A stretch of DNA of 64,000 nt from Streptomyces sp. MMBL 11-1 (GCF_028622875.1 NZ_CP117709.1:1-64000); one strand, 5' to 3'; shown: positions 1-9,237, counted from the stretch's first letter. The notes: generated by a model not told the origin, from the sequence alone. A program made the numbers and translations.

Positions 1-1804
1 TCGTGGCCTGGTGATGTCGATCTCGCCGACGCAGCGCATGCCGTACCGGTCGAGGTAGGCCTCGATGGCCCTCGCGCGCCTCGTCCCCGGCCCTCGGTCT
101 TCGCCAGCTCGTCCAGGAAGGTGGCGTCCTCGAGGTGCCCGGCGTCCCGCAGGAACGCCAGCACCTCCGGCAGCGGGCGGATCACGTCCGCGAGCGTCGA
201 GAAGCGCCAGCCCCATCTCCGACGTGATGTTGCCGGGGGCGGACAGTGTCAGCGTGTCCGCGGCGTTCTTCTCGCCCAGCCACTCCCACAGCCTGTCGTT
301 GAGCCACCATGTGGCGTCCATCCCGCCATGATCGCCTGCATGCTCAGCGGAGTCGGCAAGTACCCGCTTGTGCTCCTCGAACGCCTCCAGCAGGAAGTCG
401 AACAGTGCCGGACCCTTCTTCGTCCGGATGTCACGTTCCAGAGCGGCGATGGACGTCCGGCTGTACTCGATCAGTTCCGTGACAACGGCCGGATCGGTGT
501 CGATCGGGGCGGGCGCACCCGTGGGCGGCGGGCCGCCGGGAGCCGCGTCCGGGAGCAAGGGAACGAAGCCCTCGCGTTCGAGGACGGTCTCCAGCGCGTC
601 CCTGACCAGCGGATCACCCTTCCCCATGGCCTCCAGGAGAGCATCACGGCCGGCAGGCGATGCCAGTCGCCGGGTGACATCGACGAACAGCCGCCCACCC
701 GCCTCGTGCATCGGCACCATGGCCGTCAGCTGCCACATGGAGAACCCGAGGGGCTTCATGGGGTCGGTCATCATCTGCTGGTGGCCGACAGAGACGTAGA
801 CGTGGTTCCCCCCGTCCTTGCCCTCTTCGCCGTTGTCGATGACGGGGAGGGGGAAGAGGGTGGTGACCGGCCGGCTCTGGACGATCCGGAAACCATCATC
901 GACCAGGCACCATTCGATGTCCTGCGGGCGGCCGAAGTACGCTTCGATCCGGCGGCCGAGCCCCACGAGGCTGACGGCCTGCTCGTCCGTCAGCGCCGGC
1001 CGCTCCCGCTGCCGCGCGTCGACCGCCACGTCACACGTACCGCCGGCGGGCAACGGCGTGAACGGCGCGCTCCTTGACGGCGATGGCTCTCGTGACGACT
1101 TCGCCGTCCCGGACCGTGAAGACGTCGGGGTTCACCAGACCGGAGACCAGTGCCTCGCCGAGGCCGAAACCGGCTTCCACGGTGGCGACCTTCCGGTTGC
1201 CGGTGACGGGGTCGGCCGTGAACAGGACGCCGGACGCCTGCGGGAAGACCATCCGCTGAACGACCACGGCCATGTGGACCGTACGGTGGTCGATACCGTT
1301 CCGCTGTCGGTAGATCACGGCCCGCTCGGTGAACATCGAAGCCCAGCACCGGCTGATGTGCTGGAGGACCGCGGCCGCCCCCAGGACGTTCAGATACGTG
1401 TCCTGCTGGCCGGCGAAAGAGGCCGTGGGCAGGTCCTCCGCCGTCGCACTGGACCGGACGGCGTACGCGGCGTGCTCGCCATACCGGGCGAGCGCACCGG
1501 TGACCGTCTCCGCGAGGTCGCCCGGAACGGCGAGATCCTCGATGATGCCGCGCATCTGTGCGCTGAGCGTGCGAATCGCCTCCCGGTCGTCCGGGCTCAG
1601 GCGTGCCAGCTCATCGAGCCGACCGCCGATCGACGGGACCTTTGTCATGGCCCGCCGGAAGGCGTCCGTCGTCACGCAGAAACCCTCCGGCACACGCACG
1701 CCCTCGAGCCGCGACAGTCCGCCCAGGTGCGCGCCCTTGCCGCCGACGGCCGCGACGCACCTCTCGTCGACCTCTTTGAGATCCAGCACGTACGAGGCCG
1801 TCAC
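1..1804 (-). pseudogene. rph: Rifampin phosphotransferase (rph), frameshifted, 3' end outside the window
   Basis: The reading starts at a GTG at 1804 (first residues VTASYVLDLKEVDERC) and gives the PEP-synthase-like ATP-binding domain: GGKGAHLGGLSRLEG, AVRSSATAEDLPTASFAGQQ and SGVLFTADPVTGN. Rph enzymes transfer the beta-phosphate of ATP to rifamycins and inactivate them. The frame ends at a TGA near 1031. Removing one extra base in the run near 1053 restores HALPAGGT followed by the rifampin-binding domain (RPQDIEWCLVDDGFRIVQSRP). Further single-base excesses lie near 194, 99 and 84; beyond them AYLDRYGMRCVGEIDITRPR runs off the left edge. The C-terminal swivel His domain is not in the window. 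Four separate one-base insertions argue for a dead gene, although assembly indels cannot be excluded from sequence alone. Upstream, a short ORF (MSTCPTRGS..., start about 1905) overlaps the GTG by its stop codon. Confidence 0.85.
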
Positions 1805-2021
1805 CGCGACACCCCCGGGGCGGTCGTGTTCCGTCGCACCGCGGCGGCCGGCCCGGTCTCCGCCGCCCCGCCCTCTGCCGAACCCCTTGTCGGGCACGTA
1901 CTCATTCCTGGTTCTCTTCCCTCTGACGTCATGGCCCGGTGGACACTCCCGGCCGACCGGCGCACGTCGTGCCCCGTTCCGCAGGCGGGGGCACCGACCC
2001 GAGGATTCTGCGCCGTCACCC

Positions 2022-2040
2022 GGGGCTTGCCGCAAGCCCC
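2022..2040 (-). promoter_or_regulatory. Rifamycin-associated element (RAE), 19-bp palindrome
   Basis: On the minus strand the sequence reads GGGGCTTGCGGCAAGCCCC, a perfect palindrome apart from its central base, 218 bp upstream of the rph GTG. From memory it matches the RAE described upstream of actinomycete rifamycin-inactivation genes and helR. It is oriented to drive the frameshifted rph gene. Confidence 0.8.
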
Positions 2041-2063
2041 CCGGTAAGCTATAAGTTGAGAGT

Positions 2064-2093
2064 GGCAAGGAGAGGGTCTCTCCTTGCCTTTGT
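2064..2093. terminator. Intrinsic terminator-like hairpin
   Basis: An 11-bp perfect stem (GGCAAGGAGAG / CTCTCCTTGCC) with a GGT loop is followed on the plus strand by TTTGTT. On the minus strand it lies after the two-component-system remnant and before the RAE, so it insulates the rph promoter from upstream transcription. Confidence 0.6.
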
Positions 2094-2199
2094 TCTGCCC
2101 TTCTGTGTTTTTGTGTTTTTGCGTTTCTGCCTTCTTTTTTGTCTTGCTGCGGCTTCCCCGGGGCGCTGTCATTCCTCCGCGTCGCGGACCAGCAAAGCG

Positions 2200-2863
2200 A
2201 TCTGTACCCGGTGTTCTGGACCGCCGGAATGGAGAACAGACCGCCGGTGCGCGCCTTGACCGTCACAACACTGACGTGCAGCCTCCGGGCAATCTCCGCG
2301 TTCCCCAGTCCGTCCGCGCTGGCCCGAGGCGGTCTCGCGCTCGCGTTCGGTTCAGAGGCGACAGCCGTTCCCACGCGGCCCCACGGAACGATTCCCGCGC
2401 ATGGGAGGACTGCGGCCCAGTGGCTGCGGCGATCACCCGTGCCGCGGCGGCCGGGGACAGCACGGGGCTCCCGCCCGCCACGGCCCGCACGGCACCGAGA
2501 AACCGCAGCGGCAGGGTATGTCCTTGAGGACGAACCCCAACGCTCCGGCCCGCAGGACGCCGGGCACCAAGCCGTCGGAGCCGAACGTCGCCAGCATGAG
2601 CACCCGGGGCGGCACCAGCCGGGCCAGGAACTCCCCGGGTCACGCCGAATCCGCCGACGCCGCCGAGGCCGCCGAGGCCAGGCATCCGTACGCCCATCAG
2701 CACAACGCCCGGCCACTGCTCGCCCGCCCCGATGACCACGGCGTTCCCGTCAGCCCCCCTCCGCGACGACAGTCCACAGTCAGACCCGGTCCGCCTTCGC
2801 CGTCGATACGAGCCGCAGCACCATCCGCACCAGTTGACCGCCGACGACGATGACGACACGCAC
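2200..2863 (-). pseudogene. NarL/LuxR-type response regulator, degraded
   Basis: Pieces of a two-component response regulator occur in order but in three different frames on the minus strand. They are a receiver start (VRVVIVVGGQLVRMVLRLV, about 2863-2800), the phospho-site region (GVVLMGVRMPGLGGL), a beta4-beta5 region (PPRVLMLATFGSDG, AGALGFVLKDIP), PVLSPAAAARVIAA, and a LuxR helix-turn-helix (NAEIARRLHVSVVTVKAR, about 2320-2231). In this family the receiver normally shows an acidic pair and LMDVRMPG. Here the acidic pair reads GG and the phosphoacceptor Asp position reads Gly, so the gene lost both frame and catalytic residues. It cannot be translated as one protein. Confidence 0.7.
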
Positions 2864-3030
2864 CGGCTCCCGCTCACTGTCCACGCGTGCTCTCAGCTCG
2901 CGGGCGGGGTCCGGCCAGGGCAGCCGCACACTGAGGACGTAGCCGCTGTCGGACGCGAGGTAATGACGGAGCGCTCCGCCGGCCAGCCCGACCCGTTCGA
3001 TCAGGCCGAGAAGTCCGAACCCCAAGGCCA
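2864..3030 (-). pseudogene. Sensor histidine kinase, C-terminal remnant
   Basis: About 55 residues in one frame resemble the end of a NarL-type histidine kinase ATPase domain: GFGLLGLIERVGLAGGAL, then GYVLSVRLPWP. The frame runs without a stop straight into the response-regulator remnant (2200-2863), so the kinase stop codon has been lost. Everything upstream of the ATPase G2-like region is missing and is replaced by a short tandem repeat at 3042-3088. With the regulator remnant it represents a decayed two-component system. Confidence 0.55.
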
Positions 3031-3041
3031 CTGGCCGACGG

Positions 3042-3088
3042 CCGGTGGCCGGTGGCCGGTGGCCGGCGGCAGGTGGCCGGCGGCAGGT
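3042..3088. repeat. Short GC tandem repeat (7/14 bp units)
   Basis: Three consecutive 7-bp GGTGGCC units grade into two copies of a 14-bp unit (GGCGGCAGGTGGCC). The array sits exactly where the histidine kinase remnant breaks off, which suggests slippage or recombination at the breakpoint. Confidence 0.7.
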
Positions 3089-3438
3089 GCGTGGTACTCG
3101 TGGTGGCCGGGGCATCGCGGACATCGACGCCAAGCCACTCACCCGCCGCTCCTCCGAGAGCGACACGGACGGGGGCACCCGGGGCATGTCCGGCAGCGCC
3201 GGCCAGCCCTGGACCACCCGGCAGCAGATTCACCCCACAACACCGGCCGGCGCTCCCCTGCGGAACGTCCAGAGCGTCGAACGAACAGCAGATCATGAAC
3301 GCACCTGCCAACGCCGCCGCAACAGCGCGGGGTGCGGGTCCGACCCGAGGGAACGTGACCCCGCCGGGAACACTCCGGCGATCTCTCTCGTTCGACCTCC
3401 GGCCCACTACCGGCGAAACGTGAATCCGAGGAACTGCC
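3089..3438. other. Gene-free stretch
   Basis: I see no convincing gene on either strand between the repeat array and the DUF5701 start. Open frames here have no recognisable domain. The last bases hold the GAGGAA ribosome-binding site of the next gene. Confidence 0.5.
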
Positions 3439-4095
3439 TTGCCCAACGCTTCCACTGCCGACCCTGCACACGCGCTCCCGTCACCAGCCGACCAGGCACG
3501 GCGCCTGATCGAGCTCGGAGTGCACGAGATCGCGGGGATCCCCGCCGAGGACATCCACGCGTTCGCCGAAACAGCCGACCCGGGCCGCGACATACTGCTC
3601 GCCGTCCATCCCGACCACGCCCCCGCCTCCACCCTCGCACCACTACTGCTACGCGACGGCAAGCCCGGCTTCGTCGTCGTCGACATGCCCGACGTCGACC
3701 AGTTCACCCCCAACACGGCCGAACTCCCCGACACACCGCTCTACTTCATCACCGGACCCGACCGCGGCGACCACATGTCCAACTGGAGCCCGGAGGAAGC
3801 GTTGCCCGCCTTCACCCAACAGGGCCGCACCCCCCTGGTACTCACCGAGGGCATCCACTGGGTCCTGCAGCAACCGGCGGTACTCCAGCGGAACCTCTGC
3901 TTCATGACCATCGGGTCCCGGCTACGCAAAGCGAACGGCACCCTGGACGCGCGCACCCCGGCCATCTGGATCAGCAACGGCACCGGGCGAGACAGCCGGG
4001 AACGGCGCAACGCACCCAAGATCGGCTGGTGCTGGTGGGGCAACCGCCACACCTGGCTGGGATTCGCCTCCGCCACAAGCCGCGAACGTCAATAA
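3439..4095 (+). CDS. DUF5701 family protein
   Basis: This 218-residue protein matches what I know of the actinobacterial DUF5701 family: RLIELGVHEIAGI near the start, KPGFVVVDMPDVDQF in the middle, EGIHWVLQQPAVLQRNLCFMTIGSR, and the signature end KIGWCWWGNRHTWLGFASA. The function of the family is unknown. It has no signal peptide or membrane segment and looks cytoplasmic. The start is a TTG with GAGGAA six bases upstream; no better ATG or GTG fits the family N-terminus. It is intact although both flanks are decayed genes, and it lies between two 7-bp tandem-repeat arrays (3042-3088 and 4186-4240). Confidence 0.8.
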   Translation: MPNASTADPAHALPSPADQARRLIELGVHEIAGIPAEDIHAFAETADPGRDILLAVHPDHAPASTLAPLLLRDGKPGFVVVDMPDVDQFTPNTAELPDTPLYFITGPDRGDHMSNWSPEEALPAFTQQGRTPLVLTEGIHWVLQQPAVLQRNLCFMTIGSRLRKANGTLDARTPAIWISNGTGRDSRERRNAPKIGWCWWGNRHTWLGFASATSRERQ

Positions 4096-4185
4096 CACCC
4101 CCGCCCCCCCCACCCCCAGTTCCCCTCCAGCACCACAAAACACCACACCCACCAGAACCCGCCCCCGACAACCAGACACAGAACA

Positions 4186-4240
4186 CACGGCACAGGGCAC
4201 AGGGCACACGGCACACGGCACACGGCACACGGCACACACG
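4186..4240. repeat. 7-bp tandem repeat (GGCACAC)n
   Basis: About seven near-identical copies of GGCACAC/GGCACAG form a microsatellite-like array in the 245-bp gene-free gap between DUF5701 and the next pseudogene. The surrounding sequence is strand-biased C/A-rich. No coding or RNA role is visible. Confidence 0.8.
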
Positions 4241-4339
4241 AAACACCACACCACCACACAACCGAACATTCACCCCCACGACACCAGCCAACCCCACCGT
4301 CGACGACGGGCCCTTCGCCGCGAGGAGCCAGGAGGAAGA

Positions 4340-6050
4340 ATGCGTTCATGGCCGCTCCCACCGTTGCCGCATACATCTCACCAGCCTGGGCGCCGGGCCC
4401 GCAAGGAGTGCGAGGGCGCCCTCGACTCCCCCGGGGACGGACTGCCGCTGACCGGGACACACCCGGACTACGTGCTCACCGATCTGCAGCCCACGGGCTC
4501 GAACCGCAGGTCACCGCGACGGCCTGGCTGCCCGACGGCCGACTCGCCGTGACCGCCTCGGCGGCACCGACCACACGACCGGCGAGGTCCACCTCCTCGA
4601 CAACGTCCAGGGCGACACCGGTCCCGGTGAGGTGACCGCCAAGATGGTGACCGAAGGGCTCAAGGAGCCGATGGACATCAAGGCCGTCGACGGCAAGTTG
4701 TACGTGTCCCAGAAGCACGAACTCACCGAGCTCACCGACATCGCCGGGTCTGCGTACACCCAACGGCATCGGCTGGGGTCCGGAGGGCGACATGGTCGTC
4801 CTCGACAACCAGGGCGGCTGGCTGCCCTCCTCGAAGCTGGTCCACATCACGCAGGACCGCTTCTTCAGCCACTCCACCAACCCCTCGGGCCCGTTCGACG
4901 CGAAGCCGGTGACCAGGCCGGTGCTGTGGCTGCCACAGAACGAGATAGCCAACTCCCCCAGCAATCCGCTGCAGTTGGAAGAAAGCCGGTTCGCCGGGCA
5001 GATGCTGTTCGGTGATGTCACCTATGGGGGCACCCAGCGCGCCTACCTGGAGAAGGTCGACGACGAGTGCCAGGGGGCAGTCTTCCGCTTCACCCAGGGC
5101 CTGGAGGCGGGCGTCAACCGGATCAGCGCGGGCCCGGACGGCGCCATCTGCGCCAGCGGCCTCGGCGCGGGCGGCAACTGGGGCCAGGAGGGCAAACTGA
5201 CCGGGGGCGCGGGCTTTGACACCGAGCACGCGGGCTACTCGGGTGGCGGCTTCGTCGACAACTTCGGCCAGCAGGGCGCGTCCGTCGCCTTCGACGTGGA
5301 GACCGCGAAGGCGGGCAAACACGACGTGGGCCTGTGCCACTCCAATGGGCCCGGCTCCGGGCACCAGTATGGTGAGCGTCCACGGCAACAGCGAGAAGGT
5401 CCGGCAGATCAAGCTGCTCTCCACCACTGACTGGAAGACTTGGTCGACGAGCACCCGCGTCCAGCTCTTCGACAGCACCAACCAGGCGGCCTGGCAGCAT
5501 CCGGACGGCCGTGCGCCCGCATGGCCGGTGAGCGGTGGGGAGATGGAGGTCGCCAGCGGGGGCCTGCGCACCAGGCAGGGCTTCCAGGTGTTCCGTGCGC
5601 ACGTCGGGTTCCGGCTGCCGAACCTCCCGCCGGACGTGACCGGCCAGGACCGCGCCAACAGCGGTGTGTACCTGCAGAAGCGTTACGAGGTGCAGCCCTC
5701 GACTCGTACGGGTGACACCACGCTCGCCGACAACGAGGCCGGGCGATCTACACCGAGAAGGCCCCGGACGTGAACGCCGCGACGGCCCCGGAGACCCGGC
5801 AGACGTACGACATCACCTTCCGCGCCGCCCGCTCCGACGCCTCGGGCGCGAAAACGGAGGACGCCCGGGTCGCCGTCCGTCGTATGGAACGGCGTCACCG
5901 TCCACGACGACGTGGCCGTCGACGGCACGACCGGGCGGTGGAGCGGCCGAGGGTCCGACGGCCTGAGCGATCAGGCTCCAGGACCACGGAAGCAAGGTCC
6001 GTTACCGCAGCGTGTGGATCGCGCCGCTCACCTGGAAGGCTGATGAAGAT
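4340..6050 (+). pseudogene. Secreted sugar dehydrogenase-fold / CBM / DUF1080 protein, multiply deleted and frameshifted
   Basis: Recognisable pieces appear in order but in all three frames: ALDSPGDGLPLTG (from ATG 4340, AGGAGG upstream), EPQVTATAWLPDGRLAVT, DVTAKMV-like to KLYVSQKHELTELTD, NGIGWGPEGDMVVLDNQGG (soluble glucose/sorbosone dehydrogenase-like beta-propeller), [19 protein letters not shown] (carbohydrate-binding module), then [18 protein letters not shown] and QTYDITFRAARSD (DUF1080, 3-keto-disaccharide hydrolase-like), ending near VWIAPL. Internal segments are missing at about 4745 (between ELTD and LRTPNGIGW) and about 5210 (propeller end and CBM start). At least six frame changes are needed. 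The intact family is a large exported carbohydrate-active protein. This copy is clearly dead, because deletions cannot be base-calling errors. Confidence 0.85.
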
Positions 6051-6212
6051 CTTGGGTTCGAGCCGGGCTCGATGTCCTGGTTCCGGGGTGGCAGCGGCCG
6101 GCTGTCACCCCGGTGCCGTCGGCACCGGCGCTCCAGCCGCGCGCCGCACCGGTCCTGGCCCTGGCTCCGGGGGCCCTGCCCGATGGGGCCGGACCACCGC
6201 TATCGTGCTCCC

Positions 6213-6761
6213 GTGACCGGCACCGTGCAGCGTCCGCTGCTGTTCCTCGACGTCGACGGCCCGCTCATCCCCTTCGGCACGACGTCCCGCCCCCACCCGA
6301 CCTACGGGACGGACCCCGGGACTCCGGGGGCCGGCGCGAATCCACTCCTCACCAGGATCGATCCTCGGCACGGGCCCCGGCTCGCGGCGCTGCCCTGCGA
6401 GCTCGTCTGGGCGACGACGTGGGGGGAGGACGCGAACGCGTGGGTCGCGCCCCGCGTCCGCCTGCCGCCGTTGCCGGTCGTTTCCTGGCCGGAGCCCTCC
6501 GAGGCCGACGGCACGGCCGGAGTGGAGGACCAGGACGAGCGGGACGGGCTGCACTGGAAGACCCGTGCCCTGGTCGCACGGGCCGCCGGGCGTCCTTTCG
6601 TCTGGGTCGACGACGAGATCACCGACACCGACCGGGCCTGGGTCGCCGCCCATCACCCGGGCCCCGCCCTGCTCCACCGGGTCGACCCCCGGCAAGGCCT
6701 GGCGGACAGCGACTACACGGCTATCGACGCCTGGCTGCGGAACGAAGCGGACGACTCATAG
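6213..6761 (+). CDS. HAD-like hydrolase domain protein
   Basis: This 182-residue cytoplasmic protein starts with RPLLFLDVDGPLIPFG, the DxDG motif I of HAD-superfamily phosphatases. It later has ELVWATTW (motif II region) and RPFVWVDDEITDTDRAW (the acidic DD motif). Small HAD proteins of this type are common in Streptomyces and their substrates are unknown. The GTG at 6213 was chosen because it places the catalytic aspartates about 12 residues from the start. An upstream in-frame ATG (6012) would run through the pseudogene tail. It stands alone, convergent with the DUF998 gene. Confidence 0.8.
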   Translation: MTGTVQRPLLFLDVDGPLIPFGTTSRPHPTYGTDPGTPGAGANPLLTRIDPRHGPRLAALPCELVWATTWGEDANAWVAPRVRLPPLPVVSWPEPSEADGTAGVEDQDERDGLHWKTRALVARAAGRPFVWVDDEITDTDRAWVAAHHPGPALLHRVDPRQGLADSDYTAIDAWLRNEADDS

Positions 6762-6793
6762 GCGCGCCCCCGGCACGCCCACGGACTTCGCTT

Positions 6794-7378
6794 TCAGGCC
6801 GCGCTTCTCCGGCAGGAGACGACCACCAGGAACGGCCACAGCGCCTGGACGAACGTCACCACGCGCTCGGCGACGCCGGGCGCCCCCGCCCCCTGCAGCT
6901 CCGCCAGGAACCACAGAGCGCTCGCGCACATCAAAGCGCTCGCGGCGAGCGACACATCGAGCCTCAGCCCCCACGGCACCGGCCCCCTTCCCCGGACGGC
7001 GGCCAGCGGAGGCCACACCGCCAGCAGCACGAGGCCCACGGTGGACACGGCCCCGTGCCCCCACGCCCCGCCGCTGCTCGGGGCGGGCACCAGCGTCAGG
7101 GCCAGTGCGGACAGTCCGCCGCCTGCCAGGGCGACCCGTCCGGCGGGCGCCGCCGCCCGGAGCGCGTGCGCCGTCACCATGTAGGACGTCCCCAGCACCA
7201 GAAGCATCCCCGTCATCAGCCAATAGGCGGCGGCGCCGTAGGAGGCCAGCACGCTCAGCGTCTGCCTCGCGGGGTCGTACTCCGGCCCTTGACGCAGCTG
7301 CGCGATCATCCAGGCGCCGACCAGAAAGACGGGCGCGCATCCGGAGGAAACCAAGGCCCACCACGGAGCAGATCGCAT
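6794..7378 (-). CDS. DUF998 family membrane protein
   Basis: This 194-residue integral membrane protein has about six hydrophobic segments, starting with APWWALVSSGCAPVFLVGAW and then LSVLASYGAAAYWLMTGMLL, and a conserved polar QGPEYDPARQT between the first two. That layout is typical of DUF998, a family with no established biochemical role. The ATG at 7378 opens directly on the first membrane span. The gene points away from the DGPF/sigma cassette and ends about 30 bp from the HAD gene, with which it converges. Confidence 0.75.
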   Translation of the reverse strand: MRSAPWWALVSSGCAPVFLVGAWMIAQLRQGPEYDPARQTLSVLASYGAAAYWLMTGMLLVLGTSYMVTAHALRAAAPAGRVALAGGGLSALALTLVPAPSSGGAWGHGAVSTVGLVLLAVWPPLAAVRGRGPVPWGLRLDVSLAASALMCASALWFLAELQGAGAPGVAERVVTFVQALWPFLVVVSCRRSAA

Positions 7379-7598
7379 CGAGTCAGCATAAATCCGAACA
7401 TGTCGCCCGCTGTCGACATCCGTCCGCTGTCGGCCCGCCGAACCGAGTGCCGCGGGGCGGAAGACACCCGGCAGCAGTCGGGGGCGTCGGGCCGACAGCA
7501 TGCGCAGGCGGGTGACGACGGCACCGATGGCGGCGGCCAGGGGTCTCGGGCGCCTCCCCGGCACGCCGAGAAGATTTCCAGAAGTTTTCGGGCGACGA

Positions 7599-7625
7599 TG
7601 TCGAGAACCCGAGTCCGGCTCCGTC
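7599..7625 (+). promoter_or_regulatory. Candidate ECF42-dependent autoregulatory promoter
   Basis: TGTCGA (7599-7604), a 17-bp spacer and CGTC (7622-7625) lie about 50 bp upstream of the DGPF gene. From memory, ECF42 sigma factors recognise a TGTCGA -35 and a CGT/AC-type -10 in front of DGPF genes, so this is the expected autoregulated promoter of the cassette. Confidence 0.55.
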
Positions 7626-7676
7626 CCCGTAGTGAAAGCGGCCACAATGGGCCGCACCGCACCGAGGAGTAACACC

Positions 7677-8084
7677 ATGGCCAAGTACCTGCTGCTCAAG
7701 CACTACCGCGGAGCCCCGGCCGCGGTCAATGACGTACCGATGGACCGGTGGACGCCCGAGGAGATCTCGGCGCACATGCGGTACATGCAGGATTTCGCGG
7801 ACCGGCTGGAGAAGACCGGGGAGTTCGTCGACGGCTCGGCGCTCGCCCCCGAGGGCGCGTGGGTGCGGTACGACGGCGAGGGCCGCCCGCCGGTCACCGA
7901 CGGGCCGTTCGCCGAGACCAAGGACCTCATCGCCGGCTGGATGATCATCGACGTCGACGGCTACGACCGCGCCGTCGAGCTGGCCGGGGAGCTGTCGGCC
8001 GCTCCGGGGGCGGGCGGAAAGCCCATCCACGAGTGGCTGGAGGTCCGGCCGTTCCTGTCCGCGCCGCCCACCGTCACGGAGTGA
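7677..8084 (+). CDS. DGPF (YCII-related) domain protein
   Basis: This 135-residue protein starts MAKYLLLKHYRG and carries VTDGPFAETKDLIAGWMIIDV, the DGPF motif of the YCII-related family, with a ferredoxin-like fold. It is encoded 7 bp ahead of an ECF sigma factor. This arrangement defines the ECF42 group, where one or more DGPF proteins are the main conserved target and partner of the sigma factor. The biochemical activity of DGPF proteins is unsettled. The start at 7677 follows GAGGAGT at a good distance. A promoter fitting ECF42 lies at 7599-7625. Confidence 0.85.
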   Translation: MAKYLLLKHYRGAPAAVNDVPMDRWTPEEISAHMRYMQDFADRLEKTGEFVDGSALAPEGAWVRYDGEGRPPVTDGPFAETKDLIAGWMIIDVDGYDRAVELAGELSAAPGAGGKPIHEWLEVRPFLSAPPTVTE

Positions 8085-8091
8085 CGCCACG

Positions 8092-9237
8092 ATGAACGAG
8101 GCCCTTCTGCGGAGCCTCGCTCCGAGCGTTCTCGGAATCCTCGTCCGCCGCGGAGCAGACTTCGCGGCGGCCGAGGACGCCGTGCAGGACGCCCTGGTCG
8201 AAGCGGTCCGTGTATGGCCGGACGAGCAACCGCGGGACCCGAAGGGCTGGCTGGTCACCGTGGCCTGGCGGCGGTTCCTCGACGCGACCCGGGCGGAGGC
8301 CGCCCGGCGGCGGCGGGAGGGCCTCGTCGACGAGGAGCCGGCGCCCGGGCCCGTGCCGTCGGTGGACGACACGCTCCAGCTCTATTTCCTGTGCGCCCAC
8401 CCGTCGCTGACACCGTCGTCCGCCGTCGCGCTCACGCTGCGCGCCGTCGGCGGGCTCACGACCCGCCAGATCGCCCGGGCCTATCTGGTGCCCGAGGCGA
8501 CCATGGCGCAGCGCATCAGCCGGGCGAAGCGCACCGTCTCCGGTGTGCCGTTCGATCGGCCCGGCGATGTCGCCACCGTGCTGCGGGTCCTCTATCTGGT
8601 TTTCAACGAGGGCTATTCCGGCGACGTCGACCTCGCCGCCGAGGCGATCCGCCTCACCCGGCAGCTCGCGGCAGCGATCGACCACCCGGAGGTGGCGGGG
8701 CTGCTCGCCCTCATGCTGCTCCACCATGCCCGCCGCGCCACCCGGACCGCGCCCGACGGGAGCCTGGTGCCGCTCGCCGAGCAGGACCGGGGCCGCTGGG
8801 ACACCGTGGCCATCGCCGAGGGCGTCGAGATCCTGCAGGCGGCCCTCGCCCGCGACCGGCTGGGCGAGTTCCAGGCCCAGGCCGCCGTCGCCGCGCTCCA
8901 CGCCGACGCGCCGACCGCCGGTGAGACCGACTGGGTGCAGATCGTCGAATGGTACGACGAGCTCGCGGGCCTGACGGACAGCCCGGTCGTCCGGCTCAAC
9001 CGGGCGGTGGCCGTCGGTGAGGCCGACGGGCCGCGTGCCGGGCTGGCCGCACTCGCCGAGCTGAGCGACACGTTGCCCCGTCACACGGCGGTGGCGGCGT
9101 ATCTCCACGAGCGCGACGGCGACCTGCCGACGGCGGCTCGGCTGTACGCGGAAGCCGCCCACAAGGCTCCTACGCTCGCCGAGCGCGACCACCTGACGCG
9201 CCAGGCCGCCCGGCTCAACGCCCGTCTTCGGCGTTGA
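8092..9237 (+). CDS. ECF42-type RNA polymerase sigma factor
   Basis: This 381-residue sigma factor has region 2 near the N-terminus (ILVRRGADFAAAEDAVQDALVEAV), region 4 around residues 105-145 (LTLRAVGGLTTRQIARAYLVPEATMAQRI) and a long C-terminal extension. The extension begins FNEGYSGD and continues with TPR-like helices (DUF6596). The extension makes it roughly twice the size of a plain ECF factor and is the hallmark of ECF42. No anti-sigma gene is present, which is expected for this group. It is co-transcribed with the DGPF gene (7-bp gap) and is probably autoregulated. Confidence 0.88.
   Translation: MNEALLRSLAPSVLGILVRRGADFAAAEDAVQDALVEAVRVWPDEQPRDPKGWLVTVAWRRFLDATRAEAARRRREGLVDEEPAPGPVPSVDDTLQLYFLCAHPSLTPSSAVALTLRAVGGLTTRQIARAYLVPEATMAQRISRAKRTVSGVPFDRPGDVATVLRVLYLVFNEGYSGDVDLAAEAIRLTRQLAAAIDHPEVAGLLALMLLHHARRATRTAPDGSLVPLAEQDRGRWDTVAIAEGVEILQAALARDRLGEFQAQAAVAALHADAPTAGETDWVQIVEWYDELAGLTDSPVVRLNRAVAVGEADGPRAGLAALAELSDTLPRHTAVAAYLHERDGDLPTAARLYAEAAHKAPTLAERDHLTRQAARLNARLRR

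Noticed and set aside
3042..4240. Tandem arrays as a CRISPR locus
   Set aside because: Units of 7-14 bp are directly adjacent with no spacers and no cas genes nearby.
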